A stretch of DNA of 64,000 nt from Myxococcota bacterium. GTDB lineage: Bacteria > Myxococcota_A > UBA796 > UBA9615 > JAKLKC01. Position numbers and translations under genes: made by a program. Below, in pieces: positions 34,000-43,209 of the stretch (position 1 is its first letter; the number at the start of each line of letters is the position of its first letter). A model generated the notes under the pieces. The model worked only from the letters and a program-made list of their open reading frames with translations, was not told the origin of the DNA and made no database searches. The DNA is taken from assembly GCA_023150875.1 (NCBI GenBank), contig JAKLKC010000002.1, positions 114,728 through 178,727 on the forward strand, written 5' to 3'.

Positions 34000-36066
34000 A
34001 TGACGCGACATTCGACGGGGTCCCCATCCGAGGGGTCTGGAGCGGGGGCGGTGGTCTCCTTCGCCGCGAAGTGGGGGATCGCCGCTGGCCTCCTCGCGGG
34101 GAGCGTGGAGGCCACCTGGCACCTCTCGACGTGGAAGCTCTACGCCGGGGGGGGAGCGGCCCAGGGCTTCCTGGCCCTGGCCGCCGCCCTGGACGCCCTG
34201 GCCTTCGGCGCGTTCGCGGTCGCCGGCGCCCTGGGGGCGGCCGCCGTGCCCGGACTCCGCGCCCGGCTCCTCGCGGACCCCGCGCGGGCCGAGCGGTTCG
34301 TCTTGTCATGGGTGCTCTTCGGGGTGGCCGCGGTGTTCGGCACCGTGTGGTGGAAGCTGATCCGCCACGTCAACGCCCTGGTGAGCGACCCGGCGATCTG
34401 GCTGGGCCTCCCCGCGGTGGTGCTGGCCTCGGCGGTGGCGGGCGCCGTCCTGGGCCGCCTCCTGGCGCCGTGGGTCCGGGGCAGGCCGCGCGCCCCCGGG
34501 GCGCTGGTGGTGGCGGCCTTGCTGGTGGCGGGGCTCGCCCTGGCCGCCCCTTCGGAGAGGGGTGGCGGGGGCGGCGGCGCCGACGGGCCTCGGGTGCTCT
34601 TCGTGACCCTGGACACCGTCCGCGCCGACCGGCTCCACGCCTACGGAAACGAGCGGATCCAGACGCCGCACCTGGACCGGCTCGCCCGGGAGGGGGCCCT
34701 GTTCGAGCAGGCCATCGCCTCCGCCCCCACCACCGAGCCCTCCCACCTGTCGATGCTCAGCTCCACCTTCCCGCACCAGAACGGGATCGCGGGGAACGGC
34801 ACCACGATCCCCGGCGACGTGCCCATGATCCAGGAACTGCTCCGGGACCGGGGCGCGGCCACGGCGGGCTTCGTGTCCGGCTTCCCGGTGACGGCCCGGT
34901 TCGGCTTCGACCGGGGCTTCGGGGTCTTCGACGACGACTTCGGTGCCCCCATGGGGCTGCACCGCCTCGCCGTGGTGCGGGTGGCGGACCAGTTCCTCGC
35001 CTACGGCGGGACGCCCCGGGAGCGGACGGCGGAGATCACCGGCTCCCGCGCCGTCGCCTGGCTCCGGGACCACGCCCGGGGGGGCTTCTTCGCGTGGGTC
35101 CACTTCTACGACCCCCACGGCCCCTACACCGCGCCCGCCCCCTACGCGGGCATGTACGATCCCGACGGCCCCGACCCCTCCAAGGCGCTGGAGGGGGACA
35201 TGCCCGAGTACTGGCCCCCGGCGCTCCGGTCGGTCCGGGACGCGGAGCACTGGATCGCCGAGTACGACGCCGAGATCACCTGGACCGACTCGTGGGTGGG
35301 GCGACTGCTGCAGACGCTGGAGGCCGAGGGGGTGTTGGACTCGACGCTGGTGGTGGTCACCGCCGACCACGGCGAGAGCCTGACCGAGCACGGCTACCTC
35401 TTCGACCACGGGCTCCACCTGTACGACGCCGAGATGCGGGTGCCCCTGCTGATGCGGCTGCCTGGGAAGATCGCCGCGGGGACCCGGGTTCCGTGCCAGG
35501 TGCGCGGCGTCGACATCGCTCCCACCATCACCGACCTCCTGGGCCTCGGGGGACTCCCGTCCTTCCGGGGCGACTCCCTGCGGGGGCACCTGGGGGGCGA
35601 GGGCGCCTGTGGTCCCGCGCCCGTCGCCCTCGCCGCGCCCCCGGTGGGCGGGGAAGGCGTCCCCGCGCTCCCGGACGGCGGGGAGTCGGCGGCGGCCCCG
35701 CAAGCCATCACCATCGACCGGGAGGCGTTCGGCGCCACGCTGGCCTCCCGCCACGTGCTCAACCCCCCGACGGACTACATGCTGCGCGTCGAGGGCACCC
35801 ACCGCCTCAAGTACGTGGCCCGCAACGAGGGGGAGCACCAGCTCTTCGACCTCGTGGCCGATCCCGGCGAGGAGAGGGACCTCCTCCGCGCCGAGCCGGG
35901 CCACGCCGCCGGACTGCGGGGCCGGCTCGACGCCGCCACGTCGGGGGCGAAGGGCCAGGTGCGGGAGGCCGATCCCGAGATGATCCGCAAGCTCTGCGAC
36001 CTGGGCTACATGTCGGGACCGGAGTGCGAGCCGGCGGGCGGGGCCCCGGCGGGGGCGGGCCGATGA
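34000..36066 (+). CDS. membrane-anchored sulfatase/alkaline-phosphatase superfamily protein
   Basis: The predicted protein has 688 residues. Four or five transmembrane helices occupy the first ~185 residues. The exported catalytic domain starts RVLFVTLDTVRADRLHAYGNERIQTPHLDRLAREGALFEQAIA. The nucleophile site reads TTEPSHLSML: the Cys/Ser of true sulfatases (C/S-x-P-S-R) is replaced by Thr, as in phosphoethanolamine and phosphoglycerol transferases. DSTLVVVTADHGESLTEHGY and FDHGLHLYDAEMRVPLLMRLPG complete the site. Transfer or hydrolysis of a phospho-substituent on an envelope glycan is more likely than sulfatase activity (inference). A 5-codon ORF (33986-34003) ends by overlapping its ATG. 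Its own stop overlaps the next gene's ATG (ATGA). Confidence 0.85.
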   Translation: MTRHSTGSPSEGSGAGAVVSFAAKWGIAAGLLAGSVEATWHLSTWKLYAGGGAAQGFLALAAALDALAFGAFAVAGALGAAAVPGLRARLLADPARAERFVLSWVLFGVAAVFGTVWWKLIRHVNALVSDPAIWLGLPAVVLASAVAGAVLGRLLAPWVRGRPRAPGALVVAALLVAGLALAAPSERGGGGGGADGPRVLFVTLDTVRADRLHAYGNERIQTPHLDRLAREGALFEQAIASAPTTEPSHLSMLSSTFPHQNGIAGNGTTIPGDVPMIQELLRDRGAATAGFVSGFPVTARFGFDRGFGVFDDDFGAPMGLHRLAVVRVADQFLAYGGTPRERTAEITGSRAVAWLRDHARGGFFAWVHFYDPHGPYTAPAPYAGMYDPDGPDPSKALEGDMPEYWPPALRSVRDAEHWIAEYDAEITWTDSWVGRLLQTLEAEGVLDSTLVVVTADHGESLTEHGYLFDHGLHLYDAEMRVPLLMRLPGKIAAGTRVPCQVRGVDIAPTITDLLGLGGLPSFRGDSLRGHLGGEGACGPAPVALAAPPVGGEGVPALPDGGESAAAPQAITIDREAFGATLASRHVLNPPTDYMLRVEGTHRLKYVARNEGEHQLFDLVADPGEERDLLRAEPGHAAGLRGRLDAATSGAKGQVREADPEMIRKLCDLGYMSGPECEPAGGAPAGAGR

Positions 36067-38132
36067 GGTTCCTGGTGGGGCGCGCCGCCAGGGGCGCCCT
36101 GTACGGACTGGGGATCGGGCTGGTGGTGGGGGCCGTCGAGGCCACCGCGGCCCTCTTCTCGCTGCGGCTGGTGCTGACGGTGGCCGAGCGCCTCGCGCTG
36201 TTCGGGGCCGGCGCGGCCCTCTACGGCGCCGCCGGGGCGGCTTTCGGCCTGGGGACGGCTCTGGTCCTCGCGCCGCTGCTGGGTGGGGGCGAGCGGGTCC
36301 GGACCTACCGGAAGCTCACGGGGCGGGACGTGCTCGCCCCGGTGCTGGGGCCGGTGGCGGGCCTGACCACCTCCGGCCTCGCCGGCCTGGTGGCGGCGCC
36401 CACGCTGGTGGAGCGGGTCCGGGGAGGCTCCCCGGGCACGGCGGGCCTGATGGTCGCGCTGATCGCGGGTACCGGGGCGGCGGCGGGGGTCCTGGCCTGG
36501 CGCGAGCTGCACCGGGTCGACGCCGGGGAGGGGCGGCGGACCCGCTTCCCCCACTTCGCGGGGGCCCTGCTCGCCCCGTTGCTGCTGGCGGTCCTCGCCT
36601 TCGGGGGCGACGCCGGCCCCGCGGGGGAGGGGGTGGACTCCTCCCGGCCCAACGTGGTGCTGATCACCCTGGACACCGTCCGCGCCAACCGGCTCGGCCT
36701 CTACGGCGGCCGGGGCACGGCCCGGACCCCGGTGCTGGACGCCCTCGGGGCGGAGGGCGTGGTCTTCCTCCAGGCCATCGCGCCCCAGCCCGAGACGGCC
36801 CCCTCCCACGCCACCATGTTCACCGGGCTCCACCCCCTGAGCCACGGCCTCACGTCCAACGCCGGCACCCTCTCCACGGCGCCGCCCACCCTGGCGGAGG
36901 TCCTGGGGAGGGAGGGCTACGCCACCGGCGCCTTCGTCAGCGCCTACGCCCTGGACGGGCGGGTGGGGGTCGGCAGGGGCTTCGAGACCTACGACGACGA
37001 CTTCTCCAACAAGGTGCGGGGCCTGGGGGCCCTCTCCCTGCGCCAGCTCTGGGTGAAGTGGGTCTTCCGCTTTGGAAACCCCGCCCAGGTCTCGGACCTG
37101 GAGCGGCCGGCCCCGGCCACCAACGCCCGGGCGCTGGCGTGGCTGGACCGGCACCGGGGCGAGCGTTTCTTCCTGTGGGTCCACTACTTCGACGCCCACT
37201 CCCCCTACGTGCCCCACGGCCTGCCGGGCTTCGAAGCCAACGGGACGCCGGGGTCGCCGTCGGTGGACCACGTCGCCGTCCTCGACTCCCGGAGGAACGA
37301 GTACCCCCAGGACGAGGTGGAGAAGCTGAAGCGCCTCTACGACGAGGAGGTCACCTTCGTGGACTCCCAGGTCGGGGAGCTGCTGGCGGGCCTCGGGGAG
37401 CGGGGGTTGGCCGAGGGGACGCTGGTGGCGGTGGTTGGGGACCACGGCGAGAGCATGGACGACCACGGGATCATGTTCAGCCACAACGGGATCTACGACA
37501 CCGTGGTGGAGGTCCCCTTCCTGCTGAAGGCGCCGGGGACGCTGCCCCACCGGCGGGTCGACGCCCAGGTGCGCCTCGTGGACCTGATGCCCACCCTGCT
37601 GGAGCTGACGGGGGTCCGGGGACCCGAGAGGAGCGACGGGAGCAGCCTGGTCCCCCTGGCCCGGGGCGCCGAGGAGGGGGAGCGCCAGGCCCTGCTGGTG
37701 GGCCACCTCCAGCACGTCGGACCCGGCCTCTGGTGCGGGCTCCGGAGCAACGAGTGGAAGTACATCCGGGGGCCCGACGGCACGGAGGAGCTGTACCTGC
37801 TCCGGAAGGACCCCTGCGAGCAGGAGGACGTCGCGTCGAGCCAGCCCCGGGCCGTGGAGGCGGCGCGCTCGGGCCTGGAGGCGGTGGTGGGGGACCGGTG
37901 CGGCGCGGCGGCGGCCGAGTCCGTCCCCTCCGACCTGGACCCCGAGGTCGCCCGGCGGCTCCAGGCCCTGGGCTACCTCCAGGCGCCGACGCCCTCGGGC
38001 TCCGGCCCCCGGCCGGACCGGCCCCGGGCCCGGTGGGTGTGCGACGAGCCCGCGCCCCCCGCCGACGCCCTGCCGGGGGCGATCGAGGGCGGGCTGCCGG
38101 ACGGGGAGGGGACCGGGATCGCCACCCCCTGA
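36063..38132 (+). CDS. second membrane-anchored sulfatase/alkaline-phosphatase superfamily protein
   Basis: The predicted protein has 689 residues, starting in ATGA overlap with the paralogous gene upstream. The architecture is the same: several N-terminal transmembrane helices, then NVVLITLDTVRANRLGLYGGRGTARTPVLDAL. The position that is Asp in the first protein (VRAD) is Asn here (VRAN). The nucleophile site is ETAPSHATMFTG, again Thr. LVAVVGDHGESMDDHGIMFSHNGIYDTVVEVPFLLKAPG follows the family pattern. The pair looks like a duplication with divergence of one metal ligand, so the second member may have altered metal use or reduced activity. Confidence 0.85.
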   Translation: MRFLVGRAARGALYGLGIGLVVGAVEATAALFSLRLVLTVAERLALFGAGAALYGAAGAAFGLGTALVLAPLLGGGERVRTYRKLTGRDVLAPVLGPVAGLTTSGLAGLVAAPTLVERVRGGSPGTAGLMVALIAGTGAAAGVLAWRELHRVDAGEGRRTRFPHFAGALLAPLLLAVLAFGGDAGPAGEGVDSSRPNVVLITLDTVRANRLGLYGGRGTARTPVLDALGAEGVVFLQAIAPQPETAPSHATMFTGLHPLSHGLTSNAGTLSTAPPTLAEVLGREGYATGAFVSAYALDGRVGVGRGFETYDDDFSNKVRGLGALSLRQLWVKWVFRFGNPAQVSDLERPAPATNARALAWLDRHRGERFFLWVHYFDAHSPYVPHGLPGFEANGTPGSPSVDHVAVLDSRRNEYPQDEVEKLKRLYDEEVTFVDSQVGELLAGLGERGLAEGTLVAVVGDHGESMDDHGIMFSHNGIYDTVVEVPFLLKAPGTLPHRRVDAQVRLVDLMPTLLELTGVRGPERSDGSSLVPLARGAEEGERQALLVGHLQHVGPGLWCGLRSNEWKYIRGPDGTEELYLLRKDPCEQEDVASSQPRAVEAARSGLEAVVGDRCGAAAAESVPSDLDPEVARRLQALGYLQAPTPSGSGPRPDRPRARWVCDEPAPPADALPGAIEGGLPDGEGTGIATP

Positions 38133-38192
38133 CGGTTCTGGTAGGCTGCTCGGCCCGGCCGCGCCGGCGGGACGGGTGGAGCTGGGAGGTCG

Positions 38193-39935
38193 ATGCGGAC
38201 GCGAGACGAGTCGTTCCTGGTGCTCGGTGGGGCGGGGCTGGTGGGCATGGCCGTGTGCCGGCTGCTGGTGTCGCGGCACGGCGCCCGCCGGGTGGTGGTG
38301 GCCTCCCTGAAGGAGGAGGAGGCCCGGGAGGCTGTGGCGGAGCTGACCTCCACCGCCCCGGACGTCGACTTCGTGCCCGTCTGGGGCAACCTCTTCGTCC
38401 CCCACGACCTCGCCTTCCTCTCGCCCCGGGACCTCGTCGCCGATCCCGGCCGGCGCAGGCGCCTGCTGGACCACATCTTCGAGGACTTCGAGGCCGCGTG
38501 CGCCGAGAACCACCTCGCCCGGATCATCCGGGAGCACCAGCCCGACGTGATCGTCGATTGCGTCAACACCGCCACGGGGATCTCCTACCAGGACGTCGTC
38601 GCGGGGACCAAGACCCTGCGCCAGGACGTGGAGGAGTGGGCTAGCGCCGACGGGGGCGAGCGGGACCTGTCGGACTTCCGCGCCGACCTGGAGAAGCTGC
38701 TCCTGTCCCAGACCAGCCCCCAGCTCATCCGCCACGTCCGGTTCCTCTACGAGGCCACCCGCGAGAAGCCGGGGCAGCGGGGCACGCGGATGTACGTGAA
38801 GGTGGGGACCACCGGCACCGGCGGCATGGGGCTGAACATCCCCTTCACCCACTCCGAGGACCGCCCCTCGGTCACCCTGCTCACCAAGACCGAGGTCGCG
38901 TTCGGCCACACGGGACTCCTCTTCCTCATGGCCCGGACCCCCGACGCCCCCATCGTCAAGGAGGTCAAGCCGGCGGCGATGATCGGCTACAAGGCGGTGG
39001 AGGTCCGGCACATCCCCGACGAGACCGGCCGGCCGGTGCGCCTCTTCCGTCCCCGCTCCGTGGACGTCTCGGCCCTGGGTCGGCTCGACACCCGGGAGGC
39101 GGACGCCGAGTACGAGGACACGGGCAGGACGCTGCGGGTCGCGGTGGTGAACACCGGCGAGAACGGCCTCTTCGCCCTGGGCGAGTTCGCCGCCATCACC
39201 GCCCGGGACGAGATGGAGTTCGTCACGCCCGAGGAGATCGCCCAGCGGATCTCCCAGGAGATCCTCGGGGCCTCCACGGGGCACGACGTGGTCGCCGCCC
39301 TCGACTCCTCGGTGATGGGGCCGACCTACCGGGCGGGCCTCCTCCGCACCGTGGCGATGAAGGACTTGAAGCGCCTCGCCGACGAACACGGCGTCCCCTC
39401 CATCGCCCTGGGCAAGCTCGGCCCCCCCGAGCTCTCCAAGCTCCTGTTCGAGGCGCACCTCCTCCGGGCTTGCTTCGGGGAGGAGCTGGACGCCCTCCTC
39501 CACGAGGGCGTGGGATCCGCCCGCCTTCCCCGCGCCCCCGAGGCGATGGCGGCGGCGATGGCCGACACCGCCCTGGGGACGGGGATCGCCGAGATGGCGA
39601 TCTCCATCGGTGTGCCCGTGCTCATGCCCGACGGCCGCACCCTCCTGCGGGGGCCGCGGATCCGGGTTCCGGAGGTCAAGGGCAAGTACTCGACGGCGCC
39701 CCTCGGGGGCGGTGACGTCGATCGGTTCGCCCGCAAGGGATGGATCGACCTGCGCCCCGCCAACGCGGCCCGCTGGCAGGAGCGGATCCGCCGCGTAGAA
39801 TCGGCGCGCCACGCCCTGGAACGCCAGGGCTCCGCGGCGGTGGGCAGGGAGACCTACCTGCCCATCAAGCTCGTCATCGGCGAGCTGGTCGCCTGGGTCC
39901 TCAACAACGAGATGGACGGCTATCGGATCAAGTGA
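38193..39935 (+). CDS. large NAD(P)-binding Rossmann protein of unknown function
   Basis: The predicted protein has 580 residues. It opens with a dinucleotide-binding fingerprint (FLVLGGAGLVGMAVCRLLV) and continues with an SDR/epimerase-like segment (PDVIVDCVNTATGISYQDVVAG). A long conserved-looking middle follows (MYVKVGTTGTGGMGLNIPFTHSE, VKEVKPAAMIGYKAVEVR) that I do not recognise. No Tyr-x3-Lys catalytic pair is obvious at the usual spacing. The next gene starts within its stop (TGATG), so the two are coupled. A possible -10 (TAGGCT) lies at about 38142. Oxidoreductase or epimerase activity is only a guess. Confidence 0.7.
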   Translation: MRTRDESFLVLGGAGLVGMAVCRLLVSRHGARRVVVASLKEEEAREAVAELTSTAPDVDFVPVWGNLFVPHDLAFLSPRDLVADPGRRRRLLDHIFEDFEAACAENHLARIIREHQPDVIVDCVNTATGISYQDVVAGTKTLRQDVEEWASADGGERDLSDFRADLEKLLLSQTSPQLIRHVRFLYEATREKPGQRGTRMYVKVGTTGTGGMGLNIPFTHSEDRPSVTLLTKTEVAFGHTGLLFLMARTPDAPIVKEVKPAAMIGYKAVEVRHIPDETGRPVRLFRPRSVDVSALGRLDTREADAEYEDTGRTLRVAVVNTGENGLFALGEFAAITARDEMEFVTPEEIAQRISQEILGASTGHDVVAALDSSVMGPTYRAGLLRTVAMKDLKRLADEHGVPSIALGKLGPPELSKLLFEAHLLRACFGEELDALLHEGVGSARLPRAPEAMAAAMADTALGTGIAEMAISIGVPVLMPDGRTLLRGPRIRVPEVKGKYSTAPLGGGDVDRFARKGWIDLRPANAARWQERIRRVESARHALERQGSAAVGRETYLPIKLVIGELVAWVLNNEMDGYRIK

Positions 39936-40357
39936 TGCGCAAGCACCGGATCGACTCCCTCATCCTCTCCGCCTTCGTCCTCGTCGCCTGCGTGGGGTCG
40001 GTCGCACCGGCCCGCGCCCAGGACGGGGCGAGCCCCATCCGCATCGACCTCGGCGGCGACGCCGGCGGCCCCAAGTTCACGCCCCCGGACTTCGTGTGGG
40101 CCACGTCGGACGTCGACGCCCGCCGCTGGCTCGAGGACCCCGCCACCTCCGCGGGCCCCATCGCCAAGGACACCCGACTGGAGGTCCTCGACCGCGACGG
40201 CGGTTTCGTGCGGGTCCGGTTCTCGGGCACGAAGTTCGGCTGGATCGCCGAGAGCTCCACCACCAAGGAGAAGCCCGCCACCGCCGCCGGGGGGGACGCC
40301 TCGGGCCTGCCCACCCTCCAGCCGCCGAAGCTGCTGGGCGGCCCGGGCACGCCGTAG
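39935..40357 (+). CDS. exported SH3-like domain protein
   Basis: The predicted protein has 140 residues with a cleavable signal peptide (ILSAFVLVACVGSVAPARAQ). The core VDARRWLEDPATS, IAKDTRLEVLDRDGGFVRVRFSGTKFGWIAESS matches a bacterial SH3 module (thresholds for D.dG.w.kV...g..GWv). Such domains bind cell-wall or protein ligands. VLVAC is an alternative lipobox. Its ATG overlaps the upstream stop (TGATG), so expression is coupled to the Rossmann protein. Confidence 0.7.
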   Translation: MRKHRIDSLILSAFVLVACVGSVAPARAQDGASPIRIDLGGDAGGPKFTPPDFVWATSDVDARRWLEDPATSAGPIAKDTRLEVLDRDGGFVRVRFSGTKFGWIAESSTTKEKPATAAGGDASGLPTLQPPKLLGGPGTP

Positions 40358-40462
40358 GGGAGGGGCCCCCGAGGCGCCATCAGGGGTGCCCGCCCGGCGC
40401 GCCGACCTTAGCTTCAGGCGATCCTGGCGGTCCGACCGTCCAGGCCAGCCTCGGAGTGTCCC

Positions 40463-40987
40463 GTGCTCGTATCCCTCGGACTCCACCCGGATCGCGGCGA
40501 CGGGCCGGACGGCCTGCTCCTCGCCTGCCACGACCGGATCCGCACCTTCACCTCCATGGCGGCGCGGCTCGCCGCCGGCGGCGACGCCCCGCCGGACCGG
40601 GTCCGGGACGCGGCCGAGCGCCTGCTCCGCTACTTCCGCGACGCGTTCCCCCTCCACCACGACGACGAGGAGGAGTCGGTGATGCCGCGGCTCCGGGCCA
40701 CGGGGGACGCGGCCCTCGCCGGGACCCTGGAGGTCCTCTCGGCGCAGCACGGCGAGCTCGTCCCCCTGGTGGAGTCGCTGGTGGAGACGTGGAAGGAGCT
40801 GAAGGAGCGCCCCGGGGACCTGGCGGCCCTGACCGACCGCCTGGTCCCTCCCACCGCGCGCCTCGCGGAGGTTCTCGCCGCCCACCTGGAGATCGAGGAG
40901 TCGGTGATGATCCCCGCCGTCTCCCGCCTGCCCGCGGGTGAGAGGGAGGCCATCGGCCGGGAGATGCGGGCGAGGCGGGGGGCCTGA
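40463..40987 (+). CDS. hemerythrin-like (HHE) cation-binding protein
   Basis: The predicted protein has 174 residues from a GTG start. It forms a four-helix HHE domain: ACHDRIRTF supplies the first His, FPLHHDDEEESVMPRL the HxxxE helix, LSAQHGELVPLVESL the next, and AAHLEIEESVMIPAVSRL the last HxxxE. This is the di-iron ligand set. Proteins of this kind bind oxygen, sense redox or NO, or repair Fe-S damage. The neighbours do not decide between these roles. Confidence 0.85.
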   Translation: MLVSLGLHPDRGDGPDGLLLACHDRIRTFTSMAARLAAGGDAPPDRVRDAAERLLRYFRDAFPLHHDDEEESVMPRLRATGDAALAGTLEVLSAQHGELVPLVESLVETWKELKERPGDLAALTDRLVPPTARLAEVLAAHLEIEESVMIPAVSRLPAGEREAIGREMRARRGA

Positions 40988-41053
40988 GGACGCGGGCTGG
41001 CCGTGGCGGGAGGTCCGGTGGGGGCGAGTCCAGGTTCGGGCTCGGTGAGAAAC

Positions 41054-41086
41054 GAACCACAGAGACACAGAGGACACGGAGGAAGT
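41054..41086. repeat. ACAGAG-type short repeat
   Basis: This short AT-richer segment reads ACCACAGAGACACAGAGGAC and onward, made of CACAGAG/CACGGAG units. It resembles the CGCAGAG units at 32058-32115. Such sequences are common as dispersed junk repeats in metagenomic genomes. I assign no function. Confidence 0.4.
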
Positions 41087-41220
41087 ACGGGGAGGGGAGG
41101 GGAGGGGGCGGGCGCTCGCGGAGCCGGCGTCCCCGACGGATCGGGCGGGGCGGTGTGCGGGCGTCGCCGGCGGGCCGGCAGGCGTGGGGGAACGGCCGTC
41201 GCGCTGGAGCTGGAACGCGG

Positions 41221-41652
41221 TCAGGGGCGGGCAGGCACCCCGCGGAAGGGGTTGACCACCCGCACTCCGTCGATGCGCTGGCCGTGGTTCAGGTCCTCGG
41301 TCAGGACCTCGGTACAACCGGCGGCGACTGCGGACCGCACGATCAGGGCGTCCCACAGCGAGAGGCGGTGGCGGGCGACCAGGCCCACCGCGTCGATGAG
41401 CAAGGGCACGTGCACTTCCACGACGGCGAGCCTGGAGAACGCCTGGATCCTCTGGAGCACGTCGGAAGGAGGCATGTGGAGTTTCCTCAGCGCCACATGG
41501 GCGAACTCCTGGAGCACCTGGGTGGAGACCACCCCCGTCTGGTCCCGCGTGCAGGCGACGAGCACCTCCTGGGCTGTGGCCCGCTTCGCGCTGGGGGCGG
41601 AGGCGTCGTCGGCGTAGAGCAGGACGTGGGTGTCGAGGAAGGACCTACCCAT
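41221..41652 (-). CDS. VapC-type PIN-domain toxin
   Basis: The predicted protein has 143 residues with the PIN nuclease acidic set: SFLDTHVLLYADD (first Asp), TQVLQEFAHV (Glu), LSLWDALIVRSA (Asp) and EVLTEDLNHGQ (last acidic pair). VapC toxins are metal-dependent RNases, often cutting tRNA or 23S rRNA. Its start lies inside the end of the antitoxin gene (8-bp overlap), the classical type II arrangement. Confidence 0.88.
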   Translation of the reverse strand: MGRSFLDTHVLLYADDASAPSAKRATAQEVLVACTRDQTGVVSTQVLQEFAHVALRKLHMPPSDVLQRIQAFSRLAVVEVHVPLLIDAVGLVARHRLSLWDALIVRSAVAAGCTEVLTEDLNHGQRIDGVRVVNPFRGVPARP

Positions 41653-41896
41653 CGCGGCGATGTCGCCCGAGGCGCTCCTCGTAGATCTCGTCGCGATTGA
41701 ACTTCCACCCTCCAGAATCCCCGGCGGACTCGGCCCACATGCGCCGCAGCTCGGCGACGGTCTCCTCGGGGGTGGGAGGTCCGGCGAGCGACTCCAGGTA
41801 TCGCCGGATGAGCCCGTTCAGGCTGACCCCCTGAGCCTCGGCGATGCTGCGGGCCCGCCGCACCAGGTCGTCGTCCAGGGCAATGGTGAGGTTCAT
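41645..41896 (-). CDS. ribbon-helix-helix-type antitoxin of the VapC toxin
   Basis: The predicted protein has 83 residues. It starts MNLTIALDDDLVRRARSIAEAQGVSLNGLIRRYLESLAG in form, a short beta-strand followed by two helices as in MetJ/Arc antitoxins (DUF6364 type). GGGAGG sits 5 nt before the ATG, which selects this start over the longer frame. The C-terminal part (AESAGDSGGWKFNRDEIYEERLG) should wrap the toxin. Autoregulation of the operon by the complex is typical of the family. Confidence 0.82.
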   Translation of the reverse strand: MNLTIALDDDLVRRARSIAEAQGVSLNGLIRRYLESLAGPPTPEETVAELRRMWAESAGDSGGWKFNRDEIYEERLGRHRRDG

Positions 41897-41981
41897 GGGC
41901 ACCTCCCACGGACACAGGATGCGGTCACACAGGTCCTGTGTCAAGCCGCCCCGGTCCCCCCCGCCGTCCGCCGTCGACCGC

Positions 41982-43160
41982 TCACCACGGGGGCAGCTCG
42001 TCGTACACGCGCCGGAGCGCCAGGGCCTCGACACCCTCGGCCAGGGGAAAGTTGTGTTCCCCTGCGTGAATCACGAAGATCCGGTCGAGGTGGAGGTCCT
42101 TGCGGGCCACCCTCATCGACGGAGTCAACTTCGGCGCCTCGGTCCGCTTGAACTCGAAGCCGAGGCGCCGGTTGCCCCGGACCACCAGCAGGTCCAATTC
42201 CGCCCCGGCGTGGGTGGCCCAGAAGAAGCACTCGTCGTCCCTCGCGCCAAGCCGTTCCGTCACCACCTGGAGGGCGAACCCCTCCCAGGAGGCTCCGACC
42301 TTGGGGTGCCCCTCGACGTCGTCCAGGGTCTCCAGGCCGAGGAGGGAGTGGAGGAGTCCGCTGTCGGTGAAGTACACCTTGGGGGACCGCACCTGCCTCT
42401 TGCCCAGGTTCTCGAACCAGGGGGGGAGCAGCCGGGCGGCGAACGTCGAAGACAGGACGTCGAGGTAACGGCGCACGGTCATGTCGGAGATGCCGAAGGA
42501 CCGCGCGAACTCCGCACCGTTCCACACCTGGCCGTGGTAGTGGGCGAGCATGGTCCAGAAACGCCTGAGGGTCGGCGAGGGGATGCGGACCCCCAGCTCG
42601 GGCAGGTCTCGCTCCAGGAAGGTCGCCACGAACGCCCGCCTCCACTCGACGCTGGCGGAGTCGCTCGCCGCAAGGAAGGAGCGAGGGAAGCCGCCCCGTA
42701 CCCACAGGGGCACGAGCGATCCCACCCCAACCTCGTCAGGGGACAGACCGCCCAGCCGGTGGAACACGACGCGCCCGGCGAGGGACTCCGAGCCCTGTTG
42801 GAGAAGGGCCGGCGAGGCACTCCCGAGCACCAGGAAGCGGGCCGGGGCCTCGGGGCGGTCGGCGAGGACCCGCAAGGCGGGGAAGAGGCCGGGGAGCCGC
42901 TGCACCTCGTCGAGGATGACCAGGCCGGTGGCTCGCCGCAGCACCAGCATGGGTTCCGACAGGCGGGCGGCGTCCTCGGGATCCTCGAGGTCGAAGTGGG
43001 ACACGGGCCCCTCCCACCGGGAGGCGACCTCGCGGGCGAGGGTGGTCTTGCCCACCTGGCGAGCACCGACGATGCCGACGACCGGATTGCGGTCCAGCAG
43101 TCCCAGCACCTCCGCGCGGTGGCGGGAGCGGGAGATGAGGGGCGGATGTGGCGATGGCAA
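41982..43160 (-). CDS. AAA-family ATPase with DUF4143 domain
   Basis: The predicted protein has 392 residues from a TTG start with AGGAGG 4 nt upstream. The N-terminal ATPase (AAA_14) has Walker A VGARQVGKTTLA, Walker B LVILDEVQRLP and a sensor FLVLGSASPALLQ. The C-terminal DUF4143 region includes ELDLLVVRGNRRLGFEFKRTEAPKLT, a restriction-endonuclease-like nuclease-fold signature (D...E-x-K). These proteins are abundant in accessory DNA and their role is not established. A 13-bp inverted repeat overlaps its likely promoter. Confidence 0.9.
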   Translation of the reverse strand: MPSPHPPLISRSRHRAEVLGLLDRNPVVGIVGARQVGKTTLAREVASRWEGPVSHFDLEDPEDAARLSEPMLVLRRATGLVILDEVQRLPGLFPALRVLADRPEAPARFLVLGSASPALLQQGSESLAGRVVFHRLGGLSPDEVGVGSLVPLWVRGGFPRSFLAASDSASVEWRRAFVATFLERDLPELGVRIPSPTLRRFWTMLAHYHGQVWNGAEFARSFGISDMTVRRYLDVLSSTFAARLLPPWFENLGKRQVRSPKVYFTDSGLLHSLLGLETLDDVEGHPKVGASWEGFALQVVTERLGARDDECFFWATHAGAELDLLVVRGNRRLGFEFKRTEAPKLTPSMRVARKDLHLDRIFVIHAGEHNFPLAEGVEALALRRVYDELPPW

Positions 43161-43209
43161 GGGGCCTCCTGGACGGGGGAGGAACGGCGGGGCACCGGCA
43201 CCGACCGTA

